Positions 50,748 to 59,728 of a stretch of DNA of 64,000 nucleotides are shown here, in pieces. Positions within the stretch are counted from its first letter, which is position 1, and every line of letters begins with the position of its first letter. The translations under genes were made by a program, and so were the position numbers. Source of the DNA: Novosphingobium sp. MW5 (GTDB taxonomy: Bacteria; Pseudomonadota; Alphaproteobacteria; Sphingomonadales; Sphingomonadaceae); contig JAPCWB010000001.1 of the NCBI GenBank assembly GCA_025938935.1, positions 1,426,001 through 1,490,000 on the forward strand, in the 5' to 3' direction. The notes beneath the pieces were generated by a model. That model had not been told where the DNA came from and did not search any database. It saw nothing but the letters and a program-made list of their open reading frames with translations.

Positions 50748-51710
50748 GCGAAAGCGGGATTGGCCGGCGGCGCGAAATCGTGCCGCCGCCATGGCGCGTC
50801 GGGCACTTCTTCGGGATCTGGCCGCGCATCGGCGAGGTAGCCGAAATAGGTGATGATGTGCCGCTCGGCAGGGTCGTCAATGGCAAGCCGACCATGCATG
50901 AAGCGCGTGTTGTCGAGCATGACGACATCGCCCTCCTGCCACGCCACCGGGTGGCTCAGCCGGTCGCCGCAAGCCTTGATCGCCTGCAGCCATTCCTCCG
51001 GCACGGGCGTGAAATCGTCGAGCAGCGGGAAATCGCTGCGCCCGTTGTAGAAGCGGGCGAAGAGCAGGAAATTGCCGAAAGCCAGATCGTCGCTGAACAT
51101 CGGCTTGTGCAGCGCCGGGCGGCTGAACAGACGGGCAATGCTGCCGTCGCCCATCCGGCGAAAGCTGTAAGGGCAGCTGGGCGGTGGCGAGGCTAGCAGG
51201 GCATCGTCGGGCGCGGCCGTCCCCAGCCAGTATTCGAGCAGGCCCGGCCAGGTCGGCATCGGATAGACCAGCCGCCGGCCGGAGAGCCCGCGCTTGACCT
51301 CATCGGGCAGCGCAGCGGCAAGGGCGACCCCATCGCAAACCGTCGTCTCCCCGCCGCGAGCGGGTGGCTGCATGCAGATAAAGAAGGCCGTGTCCGGCTT
51401 CCAGTGGTTCGCGCGAAAGTTCGGGATGCAGCGGAAAGGCATCGGCGCCCAGGTTCACGCTCTGGATAGTGCCCGCCTGATCGATCGTCACGCGGCCGGG
51501 GCTCTCGTTCTTGACCGCCGTCGGGCAAAGCCGCCGAGTGAACCGGGCGAAGGCATCAAGGTCGGCCGCAAAGCCGCGGAGCAGCAGCGCGCCGTGCTGC
51601 CGGTAAAGCGCCATCACCTCTCCCGGGGGCAGCTCCTCTATGGTCCGCTCGCCGTTCGCCTCGATGGTAGCGAGGGGAATTCCGGGCGAGGGCAGGTGCA
51701 CGTTGGCCAT
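50744..51710 (-). pseudogene. TauD/TfdA-like Fe(II)/2-oxoglutarate dioxygenase, frameshifted
   Basis: Two overlapping frames encode one dioxygenase of about 321 residues. The first covers LYRQHGALLLRGFAADLDAF through FPLHPELSREP; the second resumes WKPDTAFFICMQPPARGGET to the end. The break is one extra base within CCAC (51404..51407, read on the minus strand). Iron ligands are HPE (an HxE like clavaminate synthase, not the usual HxD) and the distal His in TRFMHGRLAI, with the 2OG-binding Arg in ERHIITYFGYL. Divergent from a sulfotransferase-like gene with abutting starts, implying shared control. Substrate unknown. Confidence 0.85.
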
Positions 51711-51759
51711 GGTGCCCGGAGTGATAGCCGAGCGGGTGGCGGCGCGCTATAGCCGCGAC

Positions 51760-52731
51760 ATGGCCATGACGCTCGCGGATCTCGTTTCCTCACCGGACAA
51801 TTACCTCCACTCGTTCGAAGGTGATGCGGCGATCTTCGTGCCGATGGACCGAGAGGCCTATCGCCGCTCGATCTTCCTCGACGCGCGCATATCGCCAGCG
51901 GCTGAGGGCGCAATGCAGGTGCCGGTGGAGATGCTGCTCGGCGCGGCTGGCGAGGGGCCTCAGACCGGCTGGATATTTCACGTCGCGCATTGCGGTTCGA
52001 CCCTGCTCGCGCGGGCGCTGGAAGAACTGTCCGGCGCGCTGGTGCTCAAGGAACCGGCGGCGCTGCGCCAGCTCGGCTTTGCCCCTGCCGATGCGCGGCT
52101 GGACCTGATCCTGTCGCTGCTGGCGCGGCGGTATGACCACGGACTGCCGAACGTCATCAAGGCCAATGTCCCGGTCAATTTCCTCTTGCCGGAGATCGCC
52201 GCGCGGCGGCCGCAAGACGCGGCGATTGCACTCTACTGGAACCTTGCAGACTACCTCACTGCCATCCTGCGAAGCGACAACCACCGTCAGTGGCTGCGCG
52301 GCATTACCGACCATTTCGGCGCGCAACTCGGCTTGGCGGAAGGCGCGGAGGATGCGGTACGTGCAGCGGCACTGTGGCGGGGTCAGGCAGAGCGCTTCCT
52401 CGCCCTGGCGCAAACCATGCCGCATACGCGAACGCTCGATGCGGCGCTGCTCTTCGCCGAGCCGGGCAAGGCGGTGCGGCAGGCGGCCTTGCATCTTGGC
52501 CTGCCGGTGATGGAGGAGGACGTCGCCATGGTGTTGAGCGGCCCCCTGTTCAGCACCTATTCGAAGCGCCCCGATGTCGCGTTCGACAATGGCGACAGGT
52601 TGGAACGCGCTGCGGCCGTTTCAAGGACGATCGCCGGCGAGATCGAATCGGCGCAGGCGTGGATCGGGGCGAGCGGGCCTGAAACCGCGCACATCGAGCA
52701 ACAGCTGGCGAAACTGGCTCTTATCGGCTGA
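51760..52731 (+). CDS. Sulfotransferase-like P-loop protein
   Basis: A protein of about 323 residues. FHVAHCGSTLLARAL at about 72-86 resembles the 5'-phosphosulfate-binding loop of PAPS-dependent sulfotransferases, and VLKEPAALRQLG follows at the spacing of their second conserved region. The C-terminal part has a helical segment ending GDRLERAAAVSRTIAGE. No ribosome site decides between ATG 51760 and 51766, and 51709 is also in frame. Its gene is divergent from the TauD-like gene and 285 nt before a TonB receptor, an association seen in sphingomonad loci. Acceptor unknown. Confidence 0.65.
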   Translation: MAMTLADLVSSPDNYLHSFEGDAAIFVPMDREAYRRSIFLDARISPAAEGAMQVPVEMLLGAAGEGPQTGWIFHVAHCGSTLLARALEELSGALVLKEPAALRQLGFAPADARLDLILSLLARRYDHGLPNVIKANVPVNFLLPEIAARRPQDAAIALYWNLADYLTAILRSDNHRQWLRGITDHFGAQLGLAEGAEDAVRAAALWRGQAERFLALAQTMPHTRTLDAALLFAEPGKAVRQAALHLGLPVMEEDVAMVLSGPLFSTYSKRPDVAFDNGDRLERAAAVSRTIAGEIESAQAWIGASGPETAHIEQQLAKLALIG

Positions 52732-53015
52732 ACTCTGTTCAGTCTGGGTCAATCCTGTCGACGTCGAGCGCGGTGACGCTACGGAAAAGGGACGTATTGC
52801 TGTCTTGGGATGGGTTGCGCAGGCCTTCGCACATGCAACAAATGTGCGTTTTTGCACGGTGTTCTGTTGCAATTATGTGACGCACTGCAAAAAATGGTAC
52901 CAGTTGCAATCAAGTTGCCGCCTAGAGGCTCCACCTGTGCGGTTTGTCGTGCGATAGGCACGGCATAGCTCTGGGCCATGCTGCCCGGGCTGGGGGCATA
53001 TTGGAGCTTCATCAC
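52732..53015 (+). promoter_or_regulatory. Regulatory region before the second TonB receptor gene
   Basis: A 284-nt non-coding region. It holds a 21-nt inverted repeat at 52828..52848 with perfect 7-bp arms (CGCACAT/ATGTGCG) and 7-nt spacer. Two copies of TTGCAAT (52867, 52904) sit 37 bp apart near an AT-rich run that could be the core promoter, and TGGTACCA at about 52895-52902 is a short palindrome. Confidence 0.6.
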
Positions 53016-56000
53016 ATGACGAAATCACGTTTTCTGGCGGGCGTGGCGATTCTGACGGTCGCGAGCCTTCCTTCTGTTGCATTCGCGCAGGCATCGGACT
53101 GCACCGACGCCAACAACAACGGCACCTGCGACGTTGACGAGCCTTCGAGCGCCAGCGCGCCTGCCGAAGAAGGCGCCATCGTCGTTACCGGTTCGCGCAT
53201 CCGCCGCGACCAGTACAACACCGCTGACTCGGTTCAGATCATTACCCGCAGCGAATCGACCCAGGCCGGTTTCAACTCGACTGCCGAAGTCCTGCAGTCG
53301 ACCAAGGTCACCGGCGGTACCTCGCAGATCAACGACCTTTACGGCGGTTTCGTCGTCAACGGTGGTCCGGGCGTCAACACCGTCTCGCTCCGCGGTCTTG
53401 GCACCACGCGTACCCTCGTCCTGCTGAACGGCCGCCGCATTTCGCCGGCCGGTTCGCGCGGCGCGGTTGGCGCGGCTGACCTTAACGTCCTGCCGAACGC
53501 GATCATCGACCGCGTCGAAGTGCTGAACACGGGCGCATCGTCGATCTACGGTTCGGACGCCGTCGCCGGCGTTATCAACCTCGTCACGCGCCGTGACGTT
53601 AACGGCATCGAATTCGAAGCCCAGCACAACATCCTCGAAGCCGGCGCCGGCAACTCGCGCCGCTATTCGGTCGTTGGCGGCTTCTCCGACGATCGCTGGA
53701 AGTTCACCGGCACGCTCGAATATTTCCAGCGCGACGTGCTTGAAATCGGCGACCGTGAATTCGCTTCGTGCCCGCGCGGCCTCTATGGCACCAACGGTTC
53801 GGACTACGGCGCGGCTGACTTCCTGAACCCCGACGGTAGCGTGAAGTGCTTCCCGCTCGACAATGGCGGCGTCACCGTCAACACGATCGGCACGCCGACC
53901 TTCAGCACCTCGTTCACCTCGCCGAGCGTGTTCATCGCTCCGCAGACGCGTGCGCTCGCGCCAGCTGGCACTGCCGGCATCCAGTGCAACCGCTTCCGCC
54001 CGAATGCGTCGGTGACCACCGGTCTCGTCCCGGGTTACGAATGCGTCGGCGGCAGCTACTTCAGCTCCGCAACCACCTTCAGCACGGCAACCCTGCTCGG
54101 CGGTATCAGCACCAACATCCGCGATACCTTCGCTCCGTCGATGCTGAAGGAAGACCTTGTCTCGCCGGTCAAGACCTACACCGCTTTCGGTCAGGCCTCG
54201 TACAAGACCGACACGCTCGGTGACGCGGAAATCTACACCGAATTCCTCTTCACCCGCCGCAAGTCGGACCAGGACGGCCAGCGCCAGTTCACCATCGACT
54301 ACCCGCTCGGCAGCCCGCTGATCCCGGCGGCCTACCGCTACGCCGGCAGCGCCGGCGCGGCCACCAACACCACCAACGGTGCTCCGATCGGCGTCCGCGT
54401 GTTCGCCGACTACGGGCTCTACAACAACCGCCAGAAGGTGGACTTTACCCGCGTCAACGGCGGCATCCGCGGCGACCTGCCGTTTGGCTGGCGCTATGAC
54501 ATGTTCGCGATGAAGGCGTGGTCGGAAGCGACCTACACCACCGACCTGATCCTGGTTGACCGTCTTGCCGCGAGCTTCGACGTCGTCGCTGCGGGTTCGG
54601 GCTTTGCCTGCCGCAATGCCATCGCGGGCTGCGTCGCTGCCCCGGTGCTTTCGCCGACGGTCGTTGGCGGTACCTTCCCGGCTGACTGGTTCGACTTTGT
54701 GACTGATCCGGTGACCGGCATCACGAAGTACACCGAAACCACCTTTGCCGCGAACGTCGACGGTCCGCTGTTCGACCTGCCGGGTGGCAAGGCTCAGCTG
54801 GCTCTCGGCGCTGAATACCGCAAGGCCAGCATCGACGATACCCCTGGTTCAGACAGCCAGCGCAACAACCTGTACGGCTTCACCTCGTCGTCGATCACGC
54901 GCGGTTCGGACTCGGTCTGGGAAGGCTTCGGCGAACTCGAACTGCCCCTCATCCGTGACAGCTTCATTCACGAGCTGACCCTGAACGCGTCGGCCCGTTA
55001 CACCCACTACAAGTCGTACGGCGGTGAATGGACCTACAAGATCGGTGGCCAGCTTTCGCCGATCAGCTGGATCTCGCTGCGCGGCAGCTATGGTACCTCG
55101 TATCGCGCTCCGGCGCTGTTCGAACAGTTCCTGGGCCGTACCTCGGGCTTCCTGTCCTCGGCTACCGACCCTTGTAACGATGTCGCCTCGCTGACCAACA
55201 CGCTGATCAAGACCCAGTGTCTTGCGGACGGTCTCGCTGCTGACTTCCGTCAGACCAGCAGCGTCACCTCGATCGGCACCGGCGGTGCGGAAGCCGGCCT
55301 GAAGTCGGAAACGTCGAAGGCCCTGTCCATCGGCGGCGTGCTCAACCCGCCGATCGGCAGCTTCGGTACGCTCTCGATCTCGGCTGACTACTTCGACGTG
55401 AAGGTCAACAACGGTGTGGCTCGCCTCACCGCCTCGCAGGTCCTCTCGCAGTGCTACAACAGCCCTGAGCGCGTGACTTGCAAGCCCGAACTGATCAGCC
55501 GTAACGCTGCCGGTGCGCTGACCGTCGTTTCCTCCTACGTGAACATCTCGGATGCGCGCGTGAAGGGCATCGACTATAACCTGCGCTTCGGCACCGACCT
55601 GCTGGGCGGCAAGTTCCGCCTGAATGCAGCGGCCACCATGTTCATCTCGCGCTACAGCCGGACCTTCCCGACCGACGCGATCCAGGAAACAATCGGCCTT
55701 CTGCTGAACCCGAAGTGGACCGGTACCTTCGACGTGAACTACGCCAAGGGTCCGTTCAACTTCCGCTATTCGCTCGAGTGGATCGGCGCGACCGACTCGA
55801 CCGACTACGCGGCAGGCTTCGGTCTTCTTCAGAACCGTTACCTGTACAAGACGGACGACTACTTCACCCATGCGGCTTCGCTGAACATCGAAGCGTCGAA
55901 GAACTTCGACATCACCCTCGGTGTCCGCAACATCTTCGACAAGGAACCGCCGCAGATCTCGGCTGACTACACCAACCTGATCGGCAACGCGCCGCTCTAC

Positions 56001-56057
56001 TCGGCGTATGACATCCGTGGTCGCACGTTCTTCGTCGGCCTGAAGGCCAAGATGTAA
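53016..56057 (+). CDS. TonB-dependent outer-membrane receptor with EF-hand-like N-terminal loop
   Basis: A 1013-residue TonB receptor. The signal peptide (MTKSRFLAGVAILTVASLPS, cleaving after AFAQ) fixes ATG 53016, nine nt after GGAG. Right after it, residues about 28-39 read DANNNGTCDVDE, an EF-hand-like calcium loop with flanking Cys. The TonB box and plug follow (AIVVTGSRIRRDQ; LVLLNGRRISPAG; VEVLNTGASSIYGSDAVAGVIN), then a barrel ending in RTFFVGLKAKM. Codons are strongly biased toward C/G-ending and CGT forms, suggesting high expression. Ligand unknown; neighbours encode the TauD-like and sulfotransferase-like proteins. Confidence 0.93.
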   Translation: MTKSRFLAGVAILTVASLPSVAFAQASDCTDANNNGTCDVDEPSSASAPAEEGAIVVTGSRIRRDQYNTADSVQIITRSESTQAGFNSTAEVLQSTKVTGGTSQINDLYGGFVVNGGPGVNTVSLRGLGTTRTLVLLNGRRISPAGSRGAVGAADLNVLPNAIIDRVEVLNTGASSIYGSDAVAGVINLVTRRDVNGIEFEAQHNILEAGAGNSRRYSVVGGFSDDRWKFTGTLEYFQRDVLEIGDREFASCPRGLYGTNGSDYGAADFLNPDGSVKCFPLDNGGVTVNTIGTPTFSTSFTSPSVFIAPQTRALAPAGTAGIQCNRFRPNASVTTGLVPGYECVGGSYFSSATTFSTATLLGGISTNIRDTFAPSMLKEDLVSPVKTYTAFGQASYKTDTLGDAEIYTEFLFTRRKSDQDGQRQFTIDYPLGSPLIPAAYRYAGSAGAATNTTNGAPIGVRVFADYGLYNNRQKVDFTRVNGGIRGDLPFGWRYDMFAMKAWSEATYTTDLILVDRLAASFDVVAAGSGFACRNAIAGCVAAPVLSPTVVGGTFPADWFDFVTDPVTGITKYTETTFAANVDGPLFDLPGGKAQLALGAEYRKASIDDTPGSDSQRNNLYGFTSSSITRGSDSVWEGFGELELPLIRDSFIHELTLNASARYTHYKSYGGEWTYKIGGQLSPISWISLRGSYGTSYRAPALFEQFLGRTSGFLSSATDPCNDVASLTNTLIKTQCLADGLAADFRQTSSVTSIGTGGAEAGLKSETSKALSIGGVLNPPIGSFGTLSISADYFDVKVNNGVARLTASQVLSQCYNSPERVTCKPELISRNAAGALTVVSSYVNISDARVKGIDYNLRFGTDLLGGKFRLNAAATMFISRYSRTFPTDAIQETIGLLLNPKWTGTFDVNYAKGPFNFRYSLEWIGATDSTDYAAGFGLLQNRYLYKTDDYFTHAASLNIEASKNFDITLGVRNIFDKEPPQISADYTNLIGNAPLYSAYDIRGRTFFVGLKAKM

Positions 56058-56083
56058 TCCAGCCTTCCGGGTTGAAATGATCG

Positions 56084-56113
56084 GGCCTCGCACCTTCGGG
56101 TGCGGGGCCTTTT
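56084..56113 (+). terminator. Rho-independent terminator after the TonB receptor gene
   Basis: An 11-bp stem (one G-T pair) with a TTCG tetraloop, followed by TTTT, 27 nt after the receptor stop. A textbook intrinsic terminator. Confidence 0.92.
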
Positions 56114-56267
56114 CATTGGTGCCCTCACCGCCTGGCGGCGTCGCGGCGATAATTGGGGCGTTGCCCGGTCTTTTCGCCTCACTCGGTTGACCGGCGCACC
56201 TCTCGACGTTTAGTGGATCGATTAAATCCGCGCCCACGGGGTGCAGCAATCGAAAGAGGCAGTGAAC

Positions 56268-57053
56268 ATGAAGCTCGATTCCTCCGTCTCCGCAGTCGTC
56301 ACCGGTGGCGCATCCGGCCTTGGCGAAGCGACGGCCCGCGCGCTTGCCGCCAAGGGCGTGAAGGTCGCGATTTTCGACATGAATGCCGAGCGGGGCGAGG
56401 CGGTTGCGGCGGAACTGGGCGGCGTCTTCTGCCAGGTCAACGTCGCTGATGAGCAAAGCGTGATCGACGGCTTCGCCAAGGCCCGGGCCGCGAACGGGCA
56501 GGAGCGCGTTCTGGTCAACTGCGCCGGTATCGCCACCGCCATCAAGACCGTTGGCCGTGATCGCGAAACCGGAGCGGTGAAGGGCTATCCGATGGACAGC
56601 TTTGAAAAGGTCATCGGCATCAACCTCGTGGGCACTTTCCGCTGCATCGCCAAGTGTGTCGAAGGCCTGCTCACCGCCGACCCCATCGATGCTGATGGCC
56701 AGCGCGGCGTGATCATCAATACGGCCTCGGTCGCCGCCCAGGACGGCCAGATCGGCCAGGCGGCCTATACCGCCTCCAAGGCCGGTGTGCTGGGTATGAC
56801 GCTCCCCATCGCGCGTGACCTGATGAACGAGGGCGTTCGGGTGAACACGATCCTTCCCGGCATCTTCGAGACCCCGATGATGAAGAGCCTGCCCGAACCC
56901 GCGCAGATCGCGCTCGCGGCTGCGGTGCCGTTCCCCAAGCGCCTCGGCAAGCCTGAGGAATACGCCAAGACCGCTCTGTTCCTGATCGAGCATGACTACA
57001 TCAATGCCGAACACGTCCGCATGGACGGCGGTATTCGCATGGGCCCGAAGTAA
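56268..57053 (+). CDS. SDR, 3-hydroxyacyl-CoA dehydrogenase type (HSD17B10-like)
   Basis: A 261-residue SDR of the short-chain 3-hydroxyacyl-CoA dehydrogenase group. TGGASGLG (about 12-19), NCAGIA near 85, the Ser in INTASVAA, and AYTASKAGV with the catalytic Tyr/Lys. The insertion around PMDSFEKVIGINLVG and the ending VRMDGGIRMGPK are typical. ATG 56268 has AGAGGC upstream; an earlier ATG at 56241 is not supported. It heads a likely operon with a TetR gene 12 nt downstream, suggesting a role in acyl-CoA or steroid beta-oxidation. Confidence 0.88.
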   Translation: MKLDSSVSAVVTGGASGLGEATARALAAKGVKVAIFDMNAERGEAVAAELGGVFCQVNVADEQSVIDGFAKARAANGQERVLVNCAGIATAIKTVGRDRETGAVKGYPMDSFEKVIGINLVGTFRCIAKCVEGLLTADPIDADGQRGVIINTASVAAQDGQIGQAAYTASKAGVLGMTLPIARDLMNEGVRVNTILPGIFETPMMKSLPEPAQIALAAAVPFPKRLGKPEEYAKTALFLIEHDYINAEHVRMDGGIRMGPK

Positions 57054-57065
57054 GGCATTCTGACA

Positions 57066-57704
57066 ATGGATGCCGTGTCCGATAGCAGTGAGCTTTCCGC
57101 GTCCGCCGGCGCGCGTGAGCAGCTGCTCGACACGGCCTCCGCCATCATGCGCGAGGGCGACATCGTCGACATCTCGTTGTCCGACCTGTCTCGGCAGTCG
57201 GGTCTCAATTCCGCGCTGGTGAAGTACTACTTCGGCAACAAGGCAGGCCTACTGAAGGCCCTGATCGAGCGCGAGTGGCACGCCATCGTCAAGTCGGTCG
57301 ATGCCCTGCTGCACAAGGATATCGATCCCGAAACCAAGCTGCGCATCCACATGGAAGGCGTGGTCGATAACTTTTTCCGCACGCCTTACACTCACCGCCT
57401 GCTGATGCGGCTGATCCGCGAGAGTGAGCCTGAGGAGGCGCAGCGGCTGGCCGATACCTACCTCAAGCCATTGCTCGATGCGTACGAACAACTGATCGGC
57501 GAGGGTGTGGCTGCCGGGGTGTTCCGCCCGGTCGATCCGCAGCTGTTCTACTTTACCGTCATCGGCGCCGCCGACCGGTTCTTCTCGGCTCGGCTCGTGC
57601 TCAAGTACTGTTCGGAAACCGACGTGCTCGACGAGGCGCTGCGCGACCGCTACCGTAGCCACCTCAACGACTTTGTTGTGGCTGGAATCCTGGTGCAACG
57701 GTGA
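57066..57704 (+). CDS. TetR-family transcriptional regulator
   Basis: A 212-residue TetR protein. The HTH spans about residues 17-65 with SLSDLSRQSGLNSALVKYYFGNKAGLL; the C-terminal domain is the TetR_C ligand domain type seen with fatty acid or phenylacetate control. It follows the SDR closely and overlaps the MTA phosphorylase GTG by 4 bp, so it probably autoregulates this unit. Ligand unknown. Confidence 0.9.
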   Translation: MDAVSDSSELSASAGAREQLLDTASAIMREGDIVDISLSDLSRQSGLNSALVKYYFGNKAGLLKALIEREWHAIVKSVDALLHKDIDPETKLRIHMEGVVDNFFRTPYTHRLLMRLIRESEPEEAQRLADTYLKPLLDAYEQLIGEGVAAGVFRPVDPQLFYFTVIGAADRFFSARLVLKYCSETDVLDEALRDRYRSHLNDFVVAGILVQR

Positions 57705-58561
57705 CCTGGCACATTGGCGTAATCGGCGGTTCGGGGCTTGGTGAAGGGCTCGAGCTTGACGATGCGCAGGAAATTCCCGTCTCTTCGCCGTTCGGCACTC
57801 CTTCCGGACCGGTGCTGACAGGCCGGATCGAAGGGCGGCGCGTCACTTTCATCGCGCGGCATGGCAAGGGCCACCGGCTGACGCCCTCGGCCGTCGATTA
57901 CCGGGCCAATATCGATGTGCTGAAACGCTGCGGGGTGACCGATGTCCTGTCACTCTCCGCAATCGGATCGCTTGCGGAGGAGATGGCCCCGGGGCACTTC
58001 GTGGCGGTCGACCAGTTCATTGACCGAACCCATGGCCGCAAGGGCAGCTTCTTTGGCGAAGGGCTGGTCGCCCATGTCAGCCTGGCCGACCCTGTCTGCG
58101 CGCGGTTCAGCAAGCTGGCGGCGGATGCAGCACAGGCCTGCGGCGCGACGGTCCACCGCGGCGGCTGCTACGTCGCCATTGAAGGCCCCCAATTCTCAAC
58201 CCGGGCGGAAAGCGCCATGTACCGGCAGTGGGGCGCTCAGGTGATCGGCATGACCGCCATGCCGGAAGCCCGGCTCGCCCGCGAAGCAGAACTGCCCTAC
58301 GCCCTCCTCGGCATGGTCACAGACTACGATTGCTGGCGCGAAGGCGAGGCAGTCGGAGCGAGCGAGGTCTTGGCCGTGATGAAGGCCAATGCCGCGCTGG
58401 CGCGCGACACCGTGCGCAAGCTTGTGACTTCGCTGCCCAAGAAACGTACAGCCAGTCCGGTCGACACCGCGCTCGACGGGGCGATCGTGACTGCTCCGGG
58501 TGCGCGCGATGGCAAGCTCATGGCCATGCTCGATGCGGTCGCGGGAAGGGTACTGCGCTGA
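57701..58561 (+). CDS. mtnP: S-methyl-5'-thioadenosine phosphorylase
   Basis: A 286-residue phosphorylase that splits methylthioadenosine into adenine and methylthioribose-1-phosphate in methionine salvage. IGVIGGSGLGEGLELDD at the start, ARHGKGHRLTP near 55, and the substrate region YVAIEGPQFSTRAESAMYR with GMTAMPEARLAREAELPYALL follow the PNP/MTAP family; the MTAMPEA form favours MTAP over purine nucleoside phosphorylase. GTG start overlaps the TetR stop by 4 bp. The next gene (maiA) begins with its ATG overlapping this stop by one base. Confidence 0.92.
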   Translation: MTWHIGVIGGSGLGEGLELDDAQEIPVSSPFGTPSGPVLTGRIEGRRVTFIARHGKGHRLTPSAVDYRANIDVLKRCGVTDVLSLSAIGSLAEEMAPGHFVAVDQFIDRTHGRKGSFFGEGLVAHVSLADPVCARFSKLAADAAQACGATVHRGGCYVAIEGPQFSTRAESAMYRQWGAQVIGMTAMPEARLAREAELPYALLGMVTDYDCWREGEAVGASEVLAVMKANAALARDTVRKLVTSLPKKRTASPVDTALDGAIVTAPGARDGKLMAMLDAVAGRVLR

Positions 58562-59191
58562 TGGAACTGACACTGCATGATTACTGGCGGTCCTCTTCCG
58601 CTTACCGCGTGCGGATCGCGCTCAACCTCAAGGGCGTCGACTATCGCGGCGTCGAGGTGGATCTGCTCGGCAATGAACAGCTTGGCGAGGCCTATGCGGC
58701 CGTCAATCCGCAAAAGCTCGTTCCCGCGCTTGAGGTGGACGGGCAGGTTATCTCCCAGTCGCTGGCAATCATCGACTGGCTCGACAGCCAGTTCCCCGTG
58801 CCGCGGCTGATTCCCACCGACCCGCTGGAACGCGCCCGCGTGCTGGCGCAGGCACAGGTCATCGTTTCGGACACCCAGCCTGTCCAGAACCTGCGCGTGC
58901 TCAAGCACCTGCGCCGCCAGTTCGGCGCGGACGATGCGGCGATCGATCAATGGGTCCAGCACTGGATCGGCGAAGGCCTTACCGCGCTTGAGGTTCAGGC
59001 GCCGGATGAGGGCTTTTTCGGCGGAGAGGCACCGAACTTGGTCGACGTCGTGCTGGTGCCACAGTTCGTCAACGCGCGGCGCTACAAGCTGGACCTTGCA
59101 CCATTTCCGCGGCTTGTCCGAGATCGAGCAGGCCATGCTGGCGCTCGACGCCGTGGCACAGGCGAGGCCTGAGGCCCTGCGCTCCGGGTGA
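58561..59191 (+). pseudogene. maiA: Maleylacetoacetate isomerase (zeta-class GST), frameshifted
   Basis: A zeta-class GST of about 209 residues that isomerises maleylacetoacetate (or maleylpyruvate) with glutathione. The N-terminal SSSAYRVRIALNLKG is the family's active-site region, followed by NPQKLVPALEVDGQVISQS. Codons run in frame to NARRYKLDLAPFPRL, then one extra base at 59114..59116 shifts the reading; the next frame gives SEIEQAMLALDAVAQARPEAL, the normal C terminus. Without correction the tail would be a nonsense extension. Lies upstream of a MarR gene and an FAH-type gene, suggesting a homogentisate or gentisate pathway. Confidence 0.87.
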
Positions 59192-59269
59192 GGGAAATCT
59201 TGCGCAATTGCAGCCGTATCGCGGAATCAACTTGCGCGCCAATCTGGTTGCATTAGAAATAGTTTCACT

Positions 59270-59728
59270 ATGCCGAACATCCCGCGCCTCACCAACTTCC
59301 TGCCCTACCTGATGGCCATCACGTCGAACGCGGTCAGCAGCCGCATTGCGGATGAGTACCGATTGCGCTTCGGCCTGCGCATTCCCGAATGGCGTGTCAT
59401 GGCCGTTCTGGGTGACGGCGGGTCGATGACCCAGCGCGAAATGGTGCAGGTCACGGTCATGGACAAGGTGGCGATCAACCGCGCCTGCAAGGTTCTGGAA
59501 GAGCGTGGCCTCGTCGCCCGCAGCCCCAACCAGCGCGACGGACGTTCGCACCACCTCGAACTGACGGAAGAAGGTCGCGAACTCTATGCCCAGTGCATGC
59601 CGATGACCTACCAGATGTACGAACGCATCTTTGCCGCCATCGAACCGCATGAACAGGAAGCACTCAAGGCCCTGCTCGCCCGCATTCGTGATGGTGTCAC
59701 CGCGATTGACGCAAAGGGCGGCGCATGA
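59270..59728 (+). CDS. MarR-family transcriptional regulator
   Basis: A 152-residue MarR protein. The winged helix covers about residues 45-105 with MTQREMVQVTVMDKVAINRACKVLEERGLVARS and the wing NQRDGRSHHLELTEEG. It precedes and overlaps the FAH-family gene by 4 bp, and the upstream gap of about 80 nt holds short palindromic bits such as GCAATTGC. It likely represses the maiA/FAH genes in the absence of an aromatic ligand. Confidence 0.9.
   Translation: MPNIPRLTNFLPYLMAITSNAVSSRIADEYRLRFGLRIPEWRVMAVLGDGGSMTQREMVQVTVMDKVAINRACKVLEERGLVARSPNQRDGRSHHLELTEEGRELYAQCMPMTYQMYERIFAAIEPHEQEALKALLARIRDGVTAIDAKGGA

Noticed and set aside
54849..57014. A 721-codon open frame antisense to the TonB receptor and the next SDR
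   Set aside because: Crosses an intrinsic terminator and two real plus-strand genes; no recognisable domain.
59203..59210. GCAATTGC as the MarR operator
   Set aside because: Only 8 bp and likely by chance; no larger symmetry around it.
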